The notes: generated from the letters alone by a model not told the origin. A stretch of DNA of 64,000 bases from Lachnoclostridium sp. Marseille-P6806 (GCF_900625025.1 NZ_LR130585.1:1-64000); one strand, 5' to 3'; positions 17,003 to 26,293 are shown, counted from the stretch's first letter. Numbers and translations: made by a program.

Positions 17003-17548
17003 ATGGCAGGCTTTTATGATTATTCCGTATCGGACAGCAAGGGCGGCGAGGTCTCTCTGGAGCGGTACCGCGGCAAGGTGGTCATGGTGGTGAACACCGC
17101 GACGGGCTGCGGCTTCACCCCGCAGTACAAGGACATCGAGGAGATGTACGAGCGTTTTCACGAGCAGGGCTTCGAGGTGCTCGATATCCCCTGCAATCAG
17201 TTTGCAGGGCAGACGCCCGGAACGGATGAGGAGATCCACGAGTTCTGCACGCTGAAATATCACACGCAGTTCCCGCAGATGAAAAAGAGCGATGTGAACG
17301 GCGAGACGGCGCTTCCTCTGTACGGCTTTCTCAAGAGCCGGCAGGGCTTTCAGGGCTTCGGCAAGGGCGCGCAGGCTCTCATGATGAGCGCCATGCTCAA
17401 CAAGATCGACAAGGATTACAGGAACAATCCGGAGATCAAATGGAACTTCACGAAGTTCATTATCGACCGGGACGGGAACGTCGCGGCGCGCTTTGAGCCG
17501 ACGGCGGACATGGCGGAGGTTTCGGCCTTTGTGGAGAAGCTCCTGTAA
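17003..17548 (+). CDS. Glutathione-peroxidase-family peroxidase (cysteine type)
   Basis: 181 residues. The peroxidatic residue is C36 in NTATGCGFTPQY, coded by TGC, so it is not a selenoprotein. Q70 (CNQFAGQ) and W147/N148 (KWNFTKF) complete the family's catalytic tetrad. Bacterial enzymes of this type usually use thioredoxin rather than glutathione, which fits the thioredoxin reductase two genes downstream. It reduces hydrogen peroxide and organic peroxides in the cytoplasm. The start at 17003 has GGAGGATTGTT upstream. It is first in the operon 17003-18991. Confidence 0.92.
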   Translation: MAGFYDYSVSDSKGGEVSLERYRGKVVMVVNTATGCGFTPQYKDIEEMYERFHEQGFEVLDIPCNQFAGQTPGTDEEIHEFCTLKYHTQFPQMKKSDVNGETALPLYGFLKSRQGFQGFGKGAQALMMSAMLNKIDKDYRNNPEIKWNFTKFIIDRDGNVAARFEPTADMAEVSAFVEKLL

Positions 17549-17593
17549 GGGAGCCGGAGCCGCCGGAGCCACGGCGGAGAAAGGGAGACGGAT

Positions 17594-18025
17594 ATGACAA
17601 AGGGGCAGGATGAGCGCTTAAAGCTGGATCATCAGCTCTGCTTTCCCCTGTATGCGGCCTCGCGGAATATTGTGAAGCGCTACACGCCTTTCTTCAGGCC
17701 GCTGGGGATCACCTACACGCAGTACATTGTGTTCATGGCGCTGTGGGAAAAGGACGGGGAGACCGTCGGCGAGCTCGGGGAGCGCCTCTTTCTCGATACC
17801 GGGACGCTGACGCCGCTTTTGAAAAAAATGGAGCAGGCGGGCTATCTTACCCGGACGCGGGAGAGCCGCGACGAGCGGGTCGTCACCATCCGTCTGACGC
17901 AGCAGGGCCGTGATATGAAAGAAAAATGTGCAGAAATTCCGGAAAAGATCGGAGGTTGCATCCGGCTTTCTCCCGAGGAGGCCGGAGCGCTGTACCGTCT
18001 GCTGCATAAGCTGCTGGAGACGTAA
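17594..18025 (+). CDS. ohrR: MarR-family peroxide sensor, OhrR-like
   Basis: 143 residues. The N-terminal LDHQLCFPLYAASR closely follows the OhrR signature; C16 is the expected peroxide-sensing cysteine. The winged helix runs from about residue 55 to 105 (TVGELGERLFLDTGTLTPLL, then KKMEQAGYLTR). OhrR proteins repress until the cysteine is oxidised by organic peroxides. There is no ohr gene here; the regulator is instead placed between gpx and trxB. The palindrome at 16941-16961 is a strong candidate operator. Confidence 0.88.
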   Translation: MTKGQDERLKLDHQLCFPLYAASRNIVKRYTPFFRPLGITYTQYIVFMALWEKDGETVGELGERLFLDTGTLTPLLKKMEQAGYLTRTRESRDERVVTIRLTQQGRDMKEKCAEIPEKIGGCIRLSPEEAGALYRLLHKLLET

Positions 18026-18061
18026 CAGGCGCCGGGCAGAGCCTGGGAAAGGATGGGAACT

Positions 18062-18991
18062 ATGGCGGACAACAGATATGATATTGTGATTGCAGGAGCC
18101 GGCCCCGCCGGACTTTCCGCTGCGATTTACGCCCTCCGGGCCGGCAAGAGCGTCATGCTGCTCGAGGCGGCGCAGTTCGGCGGACAGATCGTCAACACGC
18201 CCGAGGTGGAGAATTACCCCGGAATCAAGCATATTTCCGGCTTTGATTTTGCCTACGGCCTCTATGAGCAGGCAATGGCTCTCGGCGCGCAGATCGCGTT
18301 TGAGCGGGCGGAGTCCGTGGAGGATCTCGGGGACCGGAAAATTGTCCACGGTGTCAAAAATGATTACGAGGCCGGGGCGGTGATTCTTGCGACCGGCGCG
18401 AAGAACCGGCCGCTGGGACTGGAGGCGGAGCAGCGCTTTATCGGTCACGGCATCTCCTACTGCGCGACCTGTGACGGCGCGTTCTTCCGCGGCAGGGTCG
18501 TGGCCGTGAACGGCGGAGGGAATACGGCCATTGAGGACGCCGCGTACCTTGCGGGGATCTGCGAGAAAGTTTATCTCATTCACCGCCGGGAGCAGTTTCG
18601 CGGGGAAGAGAGAGCTGTCGAAGCTCTCCGCGGGCGCGGGAACGTCGAATTTGTCCTGAACGCGACCGTGACCGATCTTTTCCCGGATGAGGCGGGAGAG
18701 CGGCTCGGCGCGGTGGAGGTGACGGATAAGAACAGCGGGGAAACGCGGCGGCTGGACGTCGCCTGCCTCTTCGTCGCCATCGGTCAGATTCCGGAAAACA
18801 GCGGCTTTGCGGATGTGGCAAGGCTCGACGAAAAAGGCTATATCGCGGCGGGCGAGGACTGTCTGACAGGGACGCCCGGCGTTTATACCGCGGGAGACTG
18901 CCGGACCAAGACGGTTCGCCAGCTCGTGACGGCGGCATCCGACGGAGCGGTGGCGGCGCTCGCTGCGGCGTCGATGCTTGACGCGAAATAA
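18062..18991 (+). CDS. trxB: Thioredoxin reductase
   Basis: 309 residues from the ATG at 18062, chosen because AAAGGA lies 8 bases upstream; the in-frame ATG at 18053 would add three residues. FAD-binding GAGPAGLSA lies at residues ~12-20, the redox-active CATC at 134-137, the NADPH-binding GGGNTAIEDA soon after, and the C-terminal FAD motif GVYTAGDC near 275. It reduces thioredoxin with NADPH. Its place after gpx and ohrR suggests it supplies electrons for peroxide removal. A terminator follows at 19037-19077. Confidence 0.93.
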   Translation: MADNRYDIVIAGAGPAGLSAAIYALRAGKSVMLLEAAQFGGQIVNTPEVENYPGIKHISGFDFAYGLYEQAMALGAQIAFERAESVEDLGDRKIVHGVKNDYEAGAVILATGAKNRPLGLEAEQRFIGHGISYCATCDGAFFRGRVVAVNGGGNTAIEDAAYLAGICEKVYLIHRREQFRGEERAVEALRGRGNVEFVLNATVTDLFPDEAGERLGAVEVTDKNSGETRRLDVACLFVAIGQIPENSGFADVARLDEKGYIAAGEDCLTGTPGVYTAGDCRTKTVRQLVTAASDGAVAALAAASMLDAK

Positions 18992-19036
18992 AACGGGCGG
19001 GAATAAAAAACGAACAGAAAACGGGAAATGTGATTT

Positions 19037-19077
19037 GCCGGCAGGCGCCGAATCGGGCGTCCGCCGGTATTTTTTTC
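19037..19077 (+). terminator. Rho-independent terminator
   Basis: A GC-rich imperfect stem (GCCGGCAGGCGCCG with CGGGCGTCCGCCGG) around an AAT loop is followed by TATTTTTTTC. It ends the gpx-ohrR-trxB operon. Confidence 0.75.
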
Positions 19078-19204
19078 GGGAAAAAGAATGCGGAAAAAAC
19101 GGAGCGGTGTACAAAGAATGCTTTAAGAATGTTTTTCTGCGCTGTCCGCCGTCAGGTTTTGCGGTAGAATATCCGTATAGCGGTTTTAAGTCAGAGGAGG
19201 AGTA

Positions 19205-20995
19205 ATGTCACGGACGATTACAAAAACCTACGGCACAGGGGAGCTGATCAGGAGATTTCTTCCCTATCTCATGAAGTACAGGAAGCTCCTGCTGCTTGAT
19301 CTGGGCTGTGCGTCTCTCACCACGCTCTGCGATATTGTGCTGCCCCGCATTATGTCCACGCTCACCAATACGGCCATGTACCGCCCGGCGTCTCTGACCG
19401 CGGGGCTGATCGGGAGGCTCGCGCTGCTGTATACCGTGCTGCGTCTGCTCGATGCGGCGGCGTATTACTATATGTGCTCGCAGGGACATATCATGGGGGT
19501 GTATATCGAGACCGACATGCGAACCGATGCGTTCCGGAAGCTCGAGACGCTGAGCGACAGCTATTACAGCAATACCAAGATCGGGCAGATCATGGGAAGA
19601 ATCACCGCGGACCTGTTTGACATAACGGAGTTTGCGCACCACTGCCCGGAGGAATTTTTCATCGCGGCGATCAAAATTACGGTGAGCTTTGTGATTCTGT
19701 GCTTTGCGTCGGTGCCGCTGACGCTGATTATTTTTGCCTGCGTGCCGTTCATGCTGCTGGCGTCGGTCAGGCTGAACCACCGCTTCCGGTCGACCACCAA
19801 GAGCCAGAGAGTGGAGCTCGGAGAGCTGAATGCACAGGTGGAGGACGCCCTGCTTGGCGAGCGGGTGGTGAAAGCGTTCACGGCGGAGGACGAGGAGCTG
19901 CGGAAGCTGGAAGCCGGCAATCAGAAAATGCAGAACATCAAGAAAGAGCGCTACTATGCCATGGCGGACTTCAACATGTCCACACGGTTGTTTGACGGTC
20001 TGATGTACTCGGTGACGATCATCGCCGGCGGGCTCTTTCTGGTGCGGGGGAGGATACAGGCCGGTGATCTTGTGGCCTATATTCTCTACGTGACGACGCT
20101 GATCGCGACCATCCGGAGGATCGTGGAATTTGCGGAGCAGTTTTCGCAGGGAATCACCGGCGTGGAGCGCTTTCTGGAGATCATGGATACGCCGGTGGAC
20201 ATCACGGACCGGCCGGGTGCCCGCAATCTGGTCATCCGGGGCGGGGACATTCTCTTTGATCATGTGACCTTTGAATATCCGGACGATCACAACCGGGTGC
20301 TGCACGATCTCTGCCTCGAGATTCACCCCGGGGAAAATCTGGCGCTTGTCGGCGAGAGCGGGGGAGGGAAGACGACGCTCTCCGCGCTGATTCCGCGCTT
20401 TTATGACGTCACAGATGGGGCGGTGCGGATCGACGGGCAGGATGTCCGGGATGTGAAGCTGTACAGCCTGCGGAGCCAGATCGGCATCGTGCAGCAGGAG
20501 GTCTATCTCTTCTCCGGCACGGTGGCGGAAAACATCGCCTATGGAAAGCCCGGGGCCTCCCGCGAGGAAATCGTCCGCGCGGCAAAGCTCGCGGGGGCGG
20601 ATTCGTTCATCCGTGACTTGAGAGACGGCTATGATTCCTATGTCGGGGAGAGAGGGATCAAGCTGTCCGGGGGCCAGAAGCAGCGGATCTCGATTGCGCG
20701 GGTCTTTCTCAAGAATCCGCCGATTCTCCTGCTGGATGAGGCGACCTCGGCGCTGGATAACGAGAGCGAGATCCTGATCGAGAGGAGTCTTAGGGATCTC
20801 TCCGAGGGGAGAACCACGCTGACGATCGCTCACCGCCTCACGACGATACAGCACGCCGACCGCATCGTAGTGCTCGGCAAAAGCGGGATCGAGGAGGAGG
20901 GGAGCCATCAGGAGCTTCTTGCGAAGAAAGGCACCTACTACCGCCTGTGGAACGGCGTTCTGACGGAAGACGAGGCAGAGAGAAAGGCAATATAG
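19205..20995 (+). CDS. ABC exporter half-transporter (membrane domain plus ATPase)
   Basis: 596 residues. Residues ~20-310 hold six membrane spans; the ATPase domain follows with Walker A GESGGGKTT, signature LSGGQKQR, Walker B ILLLDEATSALD and the H-loop AHRLTT. It belongs to the MsbA/LmrA-like group that exports lipids, drugs or peptides as a dimer; the substrate is not readable. It starts three bases after GAGGAGGAG. A TAGAAT box lies at 19165-19170. The LysR gene begins 8 bases after the stop, so the two may be co-transcribed. Confidence 0.9.
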   Translation: MSRTITKTYGTGELIRRFLPYLMKYRKLLLLDLGCASLTTLCDIVLPRIMSTLTNTAMYRPASLTAGLIGRLALLYTVLRLLDAAAYYYMCSQGHIMGVYIETDMRTDAFRKLETLSDSYYSNTKIGQIMGRITADLFDITEFAHHCPEEFFIAAIKITVSFVILCFASVPLTLIIFACVPFMLLASVRLNHRFRSTTKSQRVELGELNAQVEDALLGERVVKAFTAEDEELRKLEAGNQKMQNIKKERYYAMADFNMSTRLFDGLMYSVTIIAGGLFLVRGRIQAGDLVAYILYVTTLIATIRRIVEFAEQFSQGITGVERFLEIMDTPVDITDRPGARNLVIRGGDILFDHVTFEYPDDHNRVLHDLCLEIHPGENLALVGESGGGKTTLSALIPRFYDVTDGAVRIDGQDVRDVKLYSLRSQIGIVQQEVYLFSGTVAENIAYGKPGASREEIVRAAKLAGADSFIRDLRDGYDSYVGERGIKLSGGQKQRISIARVFLKNPPILLLDEATSALDNESEILIERSLRDLSEGRTTLTIAHRLTTIQHADRIVVLGKSGIEEEGSHQELLAKKGTYYRLWNGVLTEDEAERKAI

Positions 20996-21003
20996 AAAGA
21001 AGA

Positions 21004-21966
21004 ATGGATTTTCGCACACTGCAGTATTTTGTCACGGCCGCCCGGGAGCAGAACTTCACCCGGGCAGCGGAGAAGCTGGGCATGAGCCAGCCTCCGCTCA
21101 GCAATCAGATCAAGGCGCTGGAGGAGGACCTCGGCGTGCAGCTCTTTGTCCGCGGGAAACGGCGGGTGCAGCTCACGGAGGCCGGAGAGCTGCTTCTGCG
21201 CCGCGCCGGGCAGATTCTGGCGCTCTGCGATAAGACGAGAGAAGAAATTGAAATCATGGGGAACGGGCTCTCCGGCCGGATCACGCTGGGTATGGTCGAG
21301 GGCCGGGCTCCCTATATGGCGGCGCGCTGGATCGCGGGCTTTCGGAAGAAATTCCCCCGAGTCCGCTTTGATCTGTGGAACGGCTCGGGAGACGATGTTC
21401 TGGATCAGCTCGCGAGAGGTCTGGTGGACATCGCGGTGATCGCGGCGCCCTATGACAGGGAGCATCTGGCGGGGGTAACTATAGCCAATGATTACTGGAC
21501 GGCCATGATCCCGAGGGAGCACCCGCTTGCCGCGCGGCCGGGCAATGAGATTCCGCTGCGGGAGCTTGCGGGCTGGCCGCTGGCGGTTCCGAGCCGCCCC
21601 TCCCGCCGCGCGGCGATCGAGCGATGGTTTGCCGATATCGGCTGCGAGCCCGCTATCGTGTGCACGCTGTCGAATTATGTCGATGCCGTCGCGCTCGCGG
21701 AGCAGAATGCCTGCATCAGCATTTTTCCGCAGACCAGCTTTACGGGAAATGAGCATGTGGTTTCCAAAATCATCACGGAACCGGCCAAATTTGCGCAGTA
21801 CGTACTGGTGTGGAACAAGGAGCAGAGCCCGGCGGGCATCGTGCGGACGTTTGCGGACTATGTAAAGGAGGCGGCAAGGGAAGAGAACCCGGCGCCGGAG
21901 ACAGAGACAGGGCAGCCAACGGGCGAGCAGGTGCCGGGGCGCACGCACGGGGCGGAGCTTCTGTGA
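21004..21966 (+). CDS. LysR-family transcriptional regulator
   Basis: 320 residues. The N-terminal winged helix (MDFRTLQYFVTAAREQNFTR, then AAEKLGMSQPPLSNQIKALE) is followed by an effector-binding domain of two periplasmic-binding-like lobes. The last ~30 residues (rich in E, T, P and G) look disordered. The start at 21004 has AAAGAAGA upstream. It sits only 9 bases ahead of the sensor kinase gene. The effector and targets are unknown; LysR proteins often control adjacent genes, here possibly the exporter. Confidence 0.9.
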   Translation: MDFRTLQYFVTAAREQNFTRAAEKLGMSQPPLSNQIKALEEDLGVQLFVRGKRRVQLTEAGELLLRRAGQILALCDKTREEIEIMGNGLSGRITLGMVEGRAPYMAARWIAGFRKKFPRVRFDLWNGSGDDVLDQLARGLVDIAVIAAPYDREHLAGVTIANDYWTAMIPREHPLAARPGNEIPLRELAGWPLAVPSRPSRRAAIERWFADIGCEPAIVCTLSNYVDAVALAEQNACISIFPQTSFTGNEHVVSKIITEPAKFAQYVLVWNKEQSPAGIVRTFADYVKEAAREENPAPETETGQPTGEQVPGRTHGAELL

Positions 21967-21975
21967 GCCGAGAGC

Positions 21976-23889
21976 ATGAGACGACTGATCCACTATGCAA
22001 AGCATCATATCGTAGTCGGGCTGCTTTTTGGGATGACGCTGCTGGTGGGCGTTTTTGCGCTTATTTTTGGCGGGTTTCTCCGGGAGCAGAGCTATAAGTA
22101 CATGGTCGATAATATTTACTACACGGAGGAGGCAGTGCTCCATGTAGTCAATAAGGATATCCGGGGCATACTGTCGCCCATTATCGGCTTCGGCATCGAA
22201 AGCGCCGTGTCGACGCAGATGGCTGCGTCGGTACAGGAGTATGAGGCCGACCCGGACGGTATGACGATGCGGCTTACCTCTCTCCTTAAAAGCTATCAGT
22301 TTCCGGATGATGTGGCGGCGATTGCCGTTGTGGGGGAGAAGGGCGTCATTGCGGAGTATGACCGGTACCGGTATACCACCAGAAGCATTTCGATGTGGAA
22401 CGAGGGGAATGCGGAGCTGCTGGGAGATCTTTACCGCGAGGCGATGACAAAATATTCGGATTTCCGGTCGCTCAATATGCCGAAATATTTCTGCGTCAAG
22501 GAACCGGCGGTGCACCCGGCGCATTCGTGGATGCGGGTGTTTCATATTGTGTTTCCCGTGCTCCAGACGAACGGCGAGGAGATACGCTATATCCTTATCA
22601 TGACGGTCAAGCGCAATGCGCTTGAGGACGAGCTGGCCATGGTAGAGGCGCAGCAGAGGGATGCGGCCTGCGCGTTTATCGTCGACGGGGAGGATGAGAT
22701 CGTCTTTTCCGGAGCCGAGGCGGTGATCGGGGAAAAGATCGGCAGGGTGAAAGCGCTTTATCCCGGGATGGATCGCCTCATGGTGCGTGATATCGGGCTA
22801 TTCGGCTGGAAGATATATGTATATCTCAATGAGGGGAAAATACGGAAGAGCGTCGACGAGATTTATGAGAGAAGCTATTACCTGTATGGTCTGCTGCTTC
22901 TGATTTTTGTCCTTTTTGCCGTTCTGTTTACACGCCGTCTCTTACGGCCGGTTAATGCGATCCGGGCGGCGATGCAAAAGCTCAATTACGAGGAGGAGCC
23001 GTCGCTCATCGAGATCCGAGGCTCGCATGAGCTGTGGCAGCTCACGGCGGAATACAATTATATGGTGAAGCGTCTTGAGGAAAAAACGCGGGAGGTCGAG
23101 GCGCAGCACCGGGAGGCGATACTGTCTCTCGAGCGTGCCTATGATGCGGAGAGAGAGGCGCTGGAATCGCAGATCAACGCGCATTTTCTCTGCAATACGA
23201 TCGGCGTCATCAACTATGAGGCGATCGAAGCGGGAGACCGCAGGGTGTCGCTGCTTCTGAAAAAGCTGTCCAATATTCTTCGCTACACCTTTGAGCGGAA
23301 AGCGCAGATTGTCTATATCGGGCAGGAAATCGCGTGGACGGAGCAATATCTGTATCTCCAGAAAGAGAGATTCGGAGAGCTGTTTGACTATTCCGTGGAG
23401 ACGGATGAAACCTATGATGACTGGCCGGCCTGCAAGCTCATGCTGCAGCCCTTTGTGGAGAATTCCATTCTGCATGGCTTTCGGGGAAGAAAGCAGGGCG
23501 GAATCATCCGGATCACGACGGAGATCGATCAGACGGAGAGACTCTGCCTCACGGTTTCCGACAACGGCTGCGGAATGTCCGGGGAGACGCGGGAGCGGAT
23601 CCGGGCTTCCATCGAGGCGGTGAAAGGGGAAAGAGTGCAGAAAGAGAAGCCGGCAGAGACAGAGCTGTCCGGCGTGGGGATACGGAACGTCCTCACCCGG
23701 ATGTCCGCATTCTACGGGCCGGAGCTTGCGGTGGAATTTTCGTCGGATGAGGAGACGGGGACCCATTTTGCGTTCCGTCTCCCGTATCCGGAGGAGGGAT
23801 CGGGCCATGAGAATCGTGATTGCAGAGGACGAGGCCCGCGCGATGCGGGGGATGAGCCGGCTGATCCGGATGGCGGGGGAGCCGTATGA
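21976..23889 (+). CDS. YesM-type sensor histidine kinase with an overlapping C-terminus
   Basis: 637 residues. Span 1 lies at ~11-34, an extracytoplasmic sensor domain at ~35-300, span 2 at ~301-320, a HAMP-like linker, then the His_kinase domain with H403 in SQINAHFLCNTIG; the usual Pro before the His is Ala. The ATPase part has PFVENSILHG, SDNGCGMS and GVGIRNVLTRM. The frame runs 83 bases into the response regulator gene; its last ~27 residues are out-of-frame regulator sequence and not family-like, so the normal stop was probably lost. It pairs with the regulator at 23807 and likely senses sugars for the importer at 24760. Confidence 0.9.
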   Translation: MRRLIHYAKHHIVVGLLFGMTLLVGVFALIFGGFLREQSYKYMVDNIYYTEEAVLHVVNKDIRGILSPIIGFGIESAVSTQMAASVQEYEADPDGMTMRLTSLLKSYQFPDDVAAIAVVGEKGVIAEYDRYRYTTRSISMWNEGNAELLGDLYREAMTKYSDFRSLNMPKYFCVKEPAVHPAHSWMRVFHIVFPVLQTNGEEIRYILIMTVKRNALEDELAMVEAQQRDAACAFIVDGEDEIVFSGAEAVIGEKIGRVKALYPGMDRLMVRDIGLFGWKIYVYLNEGKIRKSVDEIYERSYYLYGLLLLIFVLFAVLFTRRLLRPVNAIRAAMQKLNYEEEPSLIEIRGSHELWQLTAEYNYMVKRLEEKTREVEAQHREAILSLERAYDAEREALESQINAHFLCNTIGVINYEAIEAGDRRVSLLLKKLSNILRYTFERKAQIVYIGQEIAWTEQYLYLQKERFGELFDYSVETDETYDDWPACKLMLQPFVENSILHGFRGRKQGGIIRITTEIDQTERLCLTVSDNGCGMSGETRERIRASIEAVKGERVQKEKPAETELSGVGIRNVLTRMSAFYGPELAVEFSSDEETGTHFAFRLPYPEEGSGHENRDCRGRGPRDAGDEPADPDGGGAV

Positions 23890-24550
23890 ACTCGTCGGAG
23901 AGGCGTATGACGGCAGAGAGGCGCTTGAGCTTTTGGCAAAATGCAGACCGGATACCTGCATTACGGATATCCGTATGCCCTGTATGGACGGTCTGGAGCT
24001 GATCCGCGCGGCCCGGAGCCGAGGGTACCGGACGCGCTTTATCATTGTCAGCGCCTACGAGGAGTTTGATTTTGCGAGGCAGGCCGTATCACTGGGCGTT
24101 GAGGATTATCTCGTCAAGCCGGTCATGGAGGAGGAACTGAAACGCCTCCTCCTGTCAATCGAGCAGGGGCGAAAAGGAATGATACTGCCCGCGGCGCAGG
24201 ACTCGCTTCTCGAGGAATACCGCGAGGTGCATCCGCTGGTCAGAAAGATGCTCCGCGTCATTGAGACCTCTTATTCTGTAAAAATCAGCCTGAAAGAAAT
24301 GGCGGAGCGTTTCGGCGTGACGCAGGAATATCTGAGCACGCTGTTCTCGCAGAATATCGGGCAGGGGTTTGCGAGATTTGTGAAAAGCTATCGCATCGCA
24401 AGAGCAAAGGAGCTGCTGCGCGCAGGGTGCACGCCGGAGGAGACGGCGCAGCGCTGCGGCATAGAAAATGTGAAATATTTTTCATCTGTTTTCCGGGACG
24501 AGACGGGAATGACGGTCACGGAATTTCTCAGAGAGGACGATGTGATGTGA
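23807..24550 (+). CDS. YesN-type response regulator with AraC DNA-binding domain
   Basis: 247 residues. The ATG at 23807 follows GGAGGAGGG. The receiver domain has acidic E7/D8, phospho-acceptor D54 (CITDIRMP) and the late Lys in YLVKPV. A short linker leads to two AraC helix-turn-helix motifs (~150-245; SLKEMAERFGVTQEYLSTLF, then ENVKYFSSVFRDETGMTVTE). It is the partner of the kinase upstream and is transcribed toward the importer genes, its most likely targets. Confidence 0.93.
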   Translation: MRIVIAEDEARAMRGMSRLIRMAGEPYELVGEAYDGREALELLAKCRPDTCITDIRMPCMDGLELIRAARSRGYRTRFIIVSAYEEFDFARQAVSLGVEDYLVKPVMEEELKRLLLSIEQGRKGMILPAAQDSLLEEYREVHPLVRKMLRVIETSYSVKISLKEMAERFGVTQEYLSTLFSQNIGQGFARFVKSYRIARAKELLRAGCTPEETAQRCGIENVKYFSSVFRDETGMTVTEFLREDDVM

Positions 24551-24650
24551 GACGTCCGGGGGCGGCTGCGCTTACCGGAGATTTCCGGACGCAGAGCAGG
24601 AAATGATGAAAACAATCTTAAAAACACTGACTTTTTTTATATTCATGTCT

Positions 24651-24678
24651 TTTACAAATCGTTCATTCAAACTATATT
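24651..24678 (+). promoter_or_regulatory. Promoter of the second importer operon
   Basis: TTTACA (24651-24656) and TATATT (24673-24678) are 16 bp apart in an AT-rich stretch after the response regulator gene. The sub-optimal -35 box fits activation by the AraC-type regulator. Confidence 0.5.
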
Positions 24679-24759
24679 CAACTCACACAATGAAACATTA
24701 AAACAAAGTCGGTGCAGGATCATTATGCACAAAAACGCGTGTACGGGAGGAGGATTTCT

Positions 24760-26145
24760 ATGAAAAGGAAACAGATGACAGCGTTGCTTGCTTCGGGCGT
24801 AATCGCCGCGTCGCTCCTTGCGGGCTGCGGCGCCGCCGCGCCGGCACAGGAGGGGGCCGAAACGGCTCCGGCTCCTGCAGAGACGGCGGAGGAAACCCCG
24901 GAGGCCGGGACGGAGACAGCGGAGGTTTCCGCGGACGATATTGGCGAGCCGAACGGCGGCGCCCAGGTCACGCTCTGGCATTATTTTGAGGGCGAGGCGG
25001 ATGCGCTCAACAAATTTGTCAAGGACTACAACGAATCGCAAAACGAGATCTACATTGTTCCGACGTTCGTCTCCCGCGAGGAGCTGATGAAGCAGTACAC
25101 CATCGGCGCGGTTTCCGGGGATCTGCCGGACATCGGCATGGTCGATTCGCCGGATATGGCGTCCTACATTTCGCTGGGCGTATTCGCGGACATCGATTCC
25201 TACCTGCAGGAATGGGGCGAGCTGGACAATTTCTATGAGGGACCGCTCTCCTCCTGCCGCGGAAGTGACGGACATCTCTACGGTCTGCCGAACAATTCCA
25301 ACTGCCTCGCGCTTCTGTGCAATATGGATATGCTGAAGGAGGCGGGAATTGACAAGGCGCCGGACACATGGGAGGAATTCGAAGCGGCGTGCGCGGCGAC
25401 TTCGGATCCGGAAAGCGGCGTCTACGGCTTTGCTATGTGCGCTGTCTCCAATGAGGAGGGAACATTCCAGTTCATTCCATGGCTGTACGGAGCGGGAGCC
25501 AGTATCGCGGATGCGGATTCTCCGGAGGCGGTCCGGGCGTTTTCGTTCCTTGCGGAACTCGAGAAGAACGGCTATATGAGCAACGAGGTCGTCGGCTGGG
25601 GACAGGGCGACGCGCTGAACGCGTGGGCGGCCGGCAAGGCGGCCATGATGGAGGCCGGAACGTGGATGATCGCGCAGAATCTGGATAACGCGGATTCGAT
25701 CAAAAACAATGTCACATGGGAATATGAGTTTGTTCCGATGCCCTCGGACAACGGAAACCGGGCCACGGTTATCGGCGGAGAAAACTTTGGCGTCTGTTCG
25801 TCCTCAGAGCATGTCGAGGCCTGCGCGAAGTTCCTGATGACGATGGAGACGGCGCAGAACAACGCCGATTGGTGTGAGCTTGCAGGCAAGCTCCCGGTGA
25901 GAGGCGACGCAGTCGGACTGAAAGATTTCTGGACGGCGGACGAACGCTACAAGGTATTCAACGACTCCATGAACTTTGCGGTGGCGCGCGGGCCTCATGC
26001 GCAGTGGCCGACGATCTCCGAGGCGCTCTGGACGGCAGAGCAGGCGGCCATTCTCGGACAGGCGGATGCGGAAACAGCGGCAGCGCAGGCTGCGGCAGTG
26101 ATTGACCCCATTCTTGCCGAGACGCCGCTCCCGTCCGGGAACTGA
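24760..26145 (+). CDS. Sugar-binding lipoprotein of the second importer
   Basis: 461 residues. ATG at 24760 follows GGGAGGAGG. Lipoprotein signal with lipobox LAGC (C23), then an Ala/Glu/Pro-rich linker to about residue 65. The rest is a family 1 extracellular solute-binding protein (VTLWHYFEGEADALNKFVKD near the start, a typical opening strand; later WMIAQNLDN and GGENFGV). It binds a sugar or oligosaccharide outside the membrane for the permeases at 26294 and 27453. Regulation by the adjacent two-component system is likely. Confidence 0.9.
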   Translation: MKRKQMTALLASGVIAASLLAGCGAAAPAQEGAETAPAPAETAEETPEAGTETAEVSADDIGEPNGGAQVTLWHYFEGEADALNKFVKDYNESQNEIYIVPTFVSREELMKQYTIGAVSGDLPDIGMVDSPDMASYISLGVFADIDSYLQEWGELDNFYEGPLSSCRGSDGHLYGLPNNSNCLALLCNMDMLKEAGIDKAPDTWEEFEAACAATSDPESGVYGFAMCAVSNEEGTFQFIPWLYGAGASIADADSPEAVRAFSFLAELEKNGYMSNEVVGWGQGDALNAWAAGKAAMMEAGTWMIAQNLDNADSIKNNVTWEYEFVPMPSDNGNRATVIGGENFGVCSSSEHVEACAKFLMTMETAQNNADWCELAGKLPVRGDAVGLKDFWTADERYKVFNDSMNFAVARGPHAQWPTISEALWTAEQAAILGQADAETAAAQAAAVIDPILAETPLPSGN

Positions 26146-26192
26146 TGTCAGTCGGCGAGTGATACGGCCGGAGGATTCGCCGCAACGGACAG

Positions 26193-26246
26193 ACGGCTGC
26201 CATCAGGATACCCGCCCCTGCGGCGGGGGCTGGCGGCAGCCGTTTT
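26193..26246 (+). terminator. Stem-loop/attenuator between binding protein and permeases
   Basis: ACGGCTGCC (26193-26201) pairs with GGCAGCCGT (26235-26242, ends inclusive of flanks), with an inner stem CCCGCC/GGCGGG, followed by TTTTCATT. As a partial terminator it would leave the binding-protein mRNA more abundant than that of the permeases. Confidence 0.65.
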
Positions 26247-26293
26247 CATTCCTGACGGACGGCTTTCCGGTGTATTTTCAGAATGGGGGCAGT

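Noticed and set aside
17003-17548. Glutathione peroxidase as a selenoprotein
   Set aside because: The catalytic codon is TGC, not TGA, and no SECIS-like hairpin follows it.
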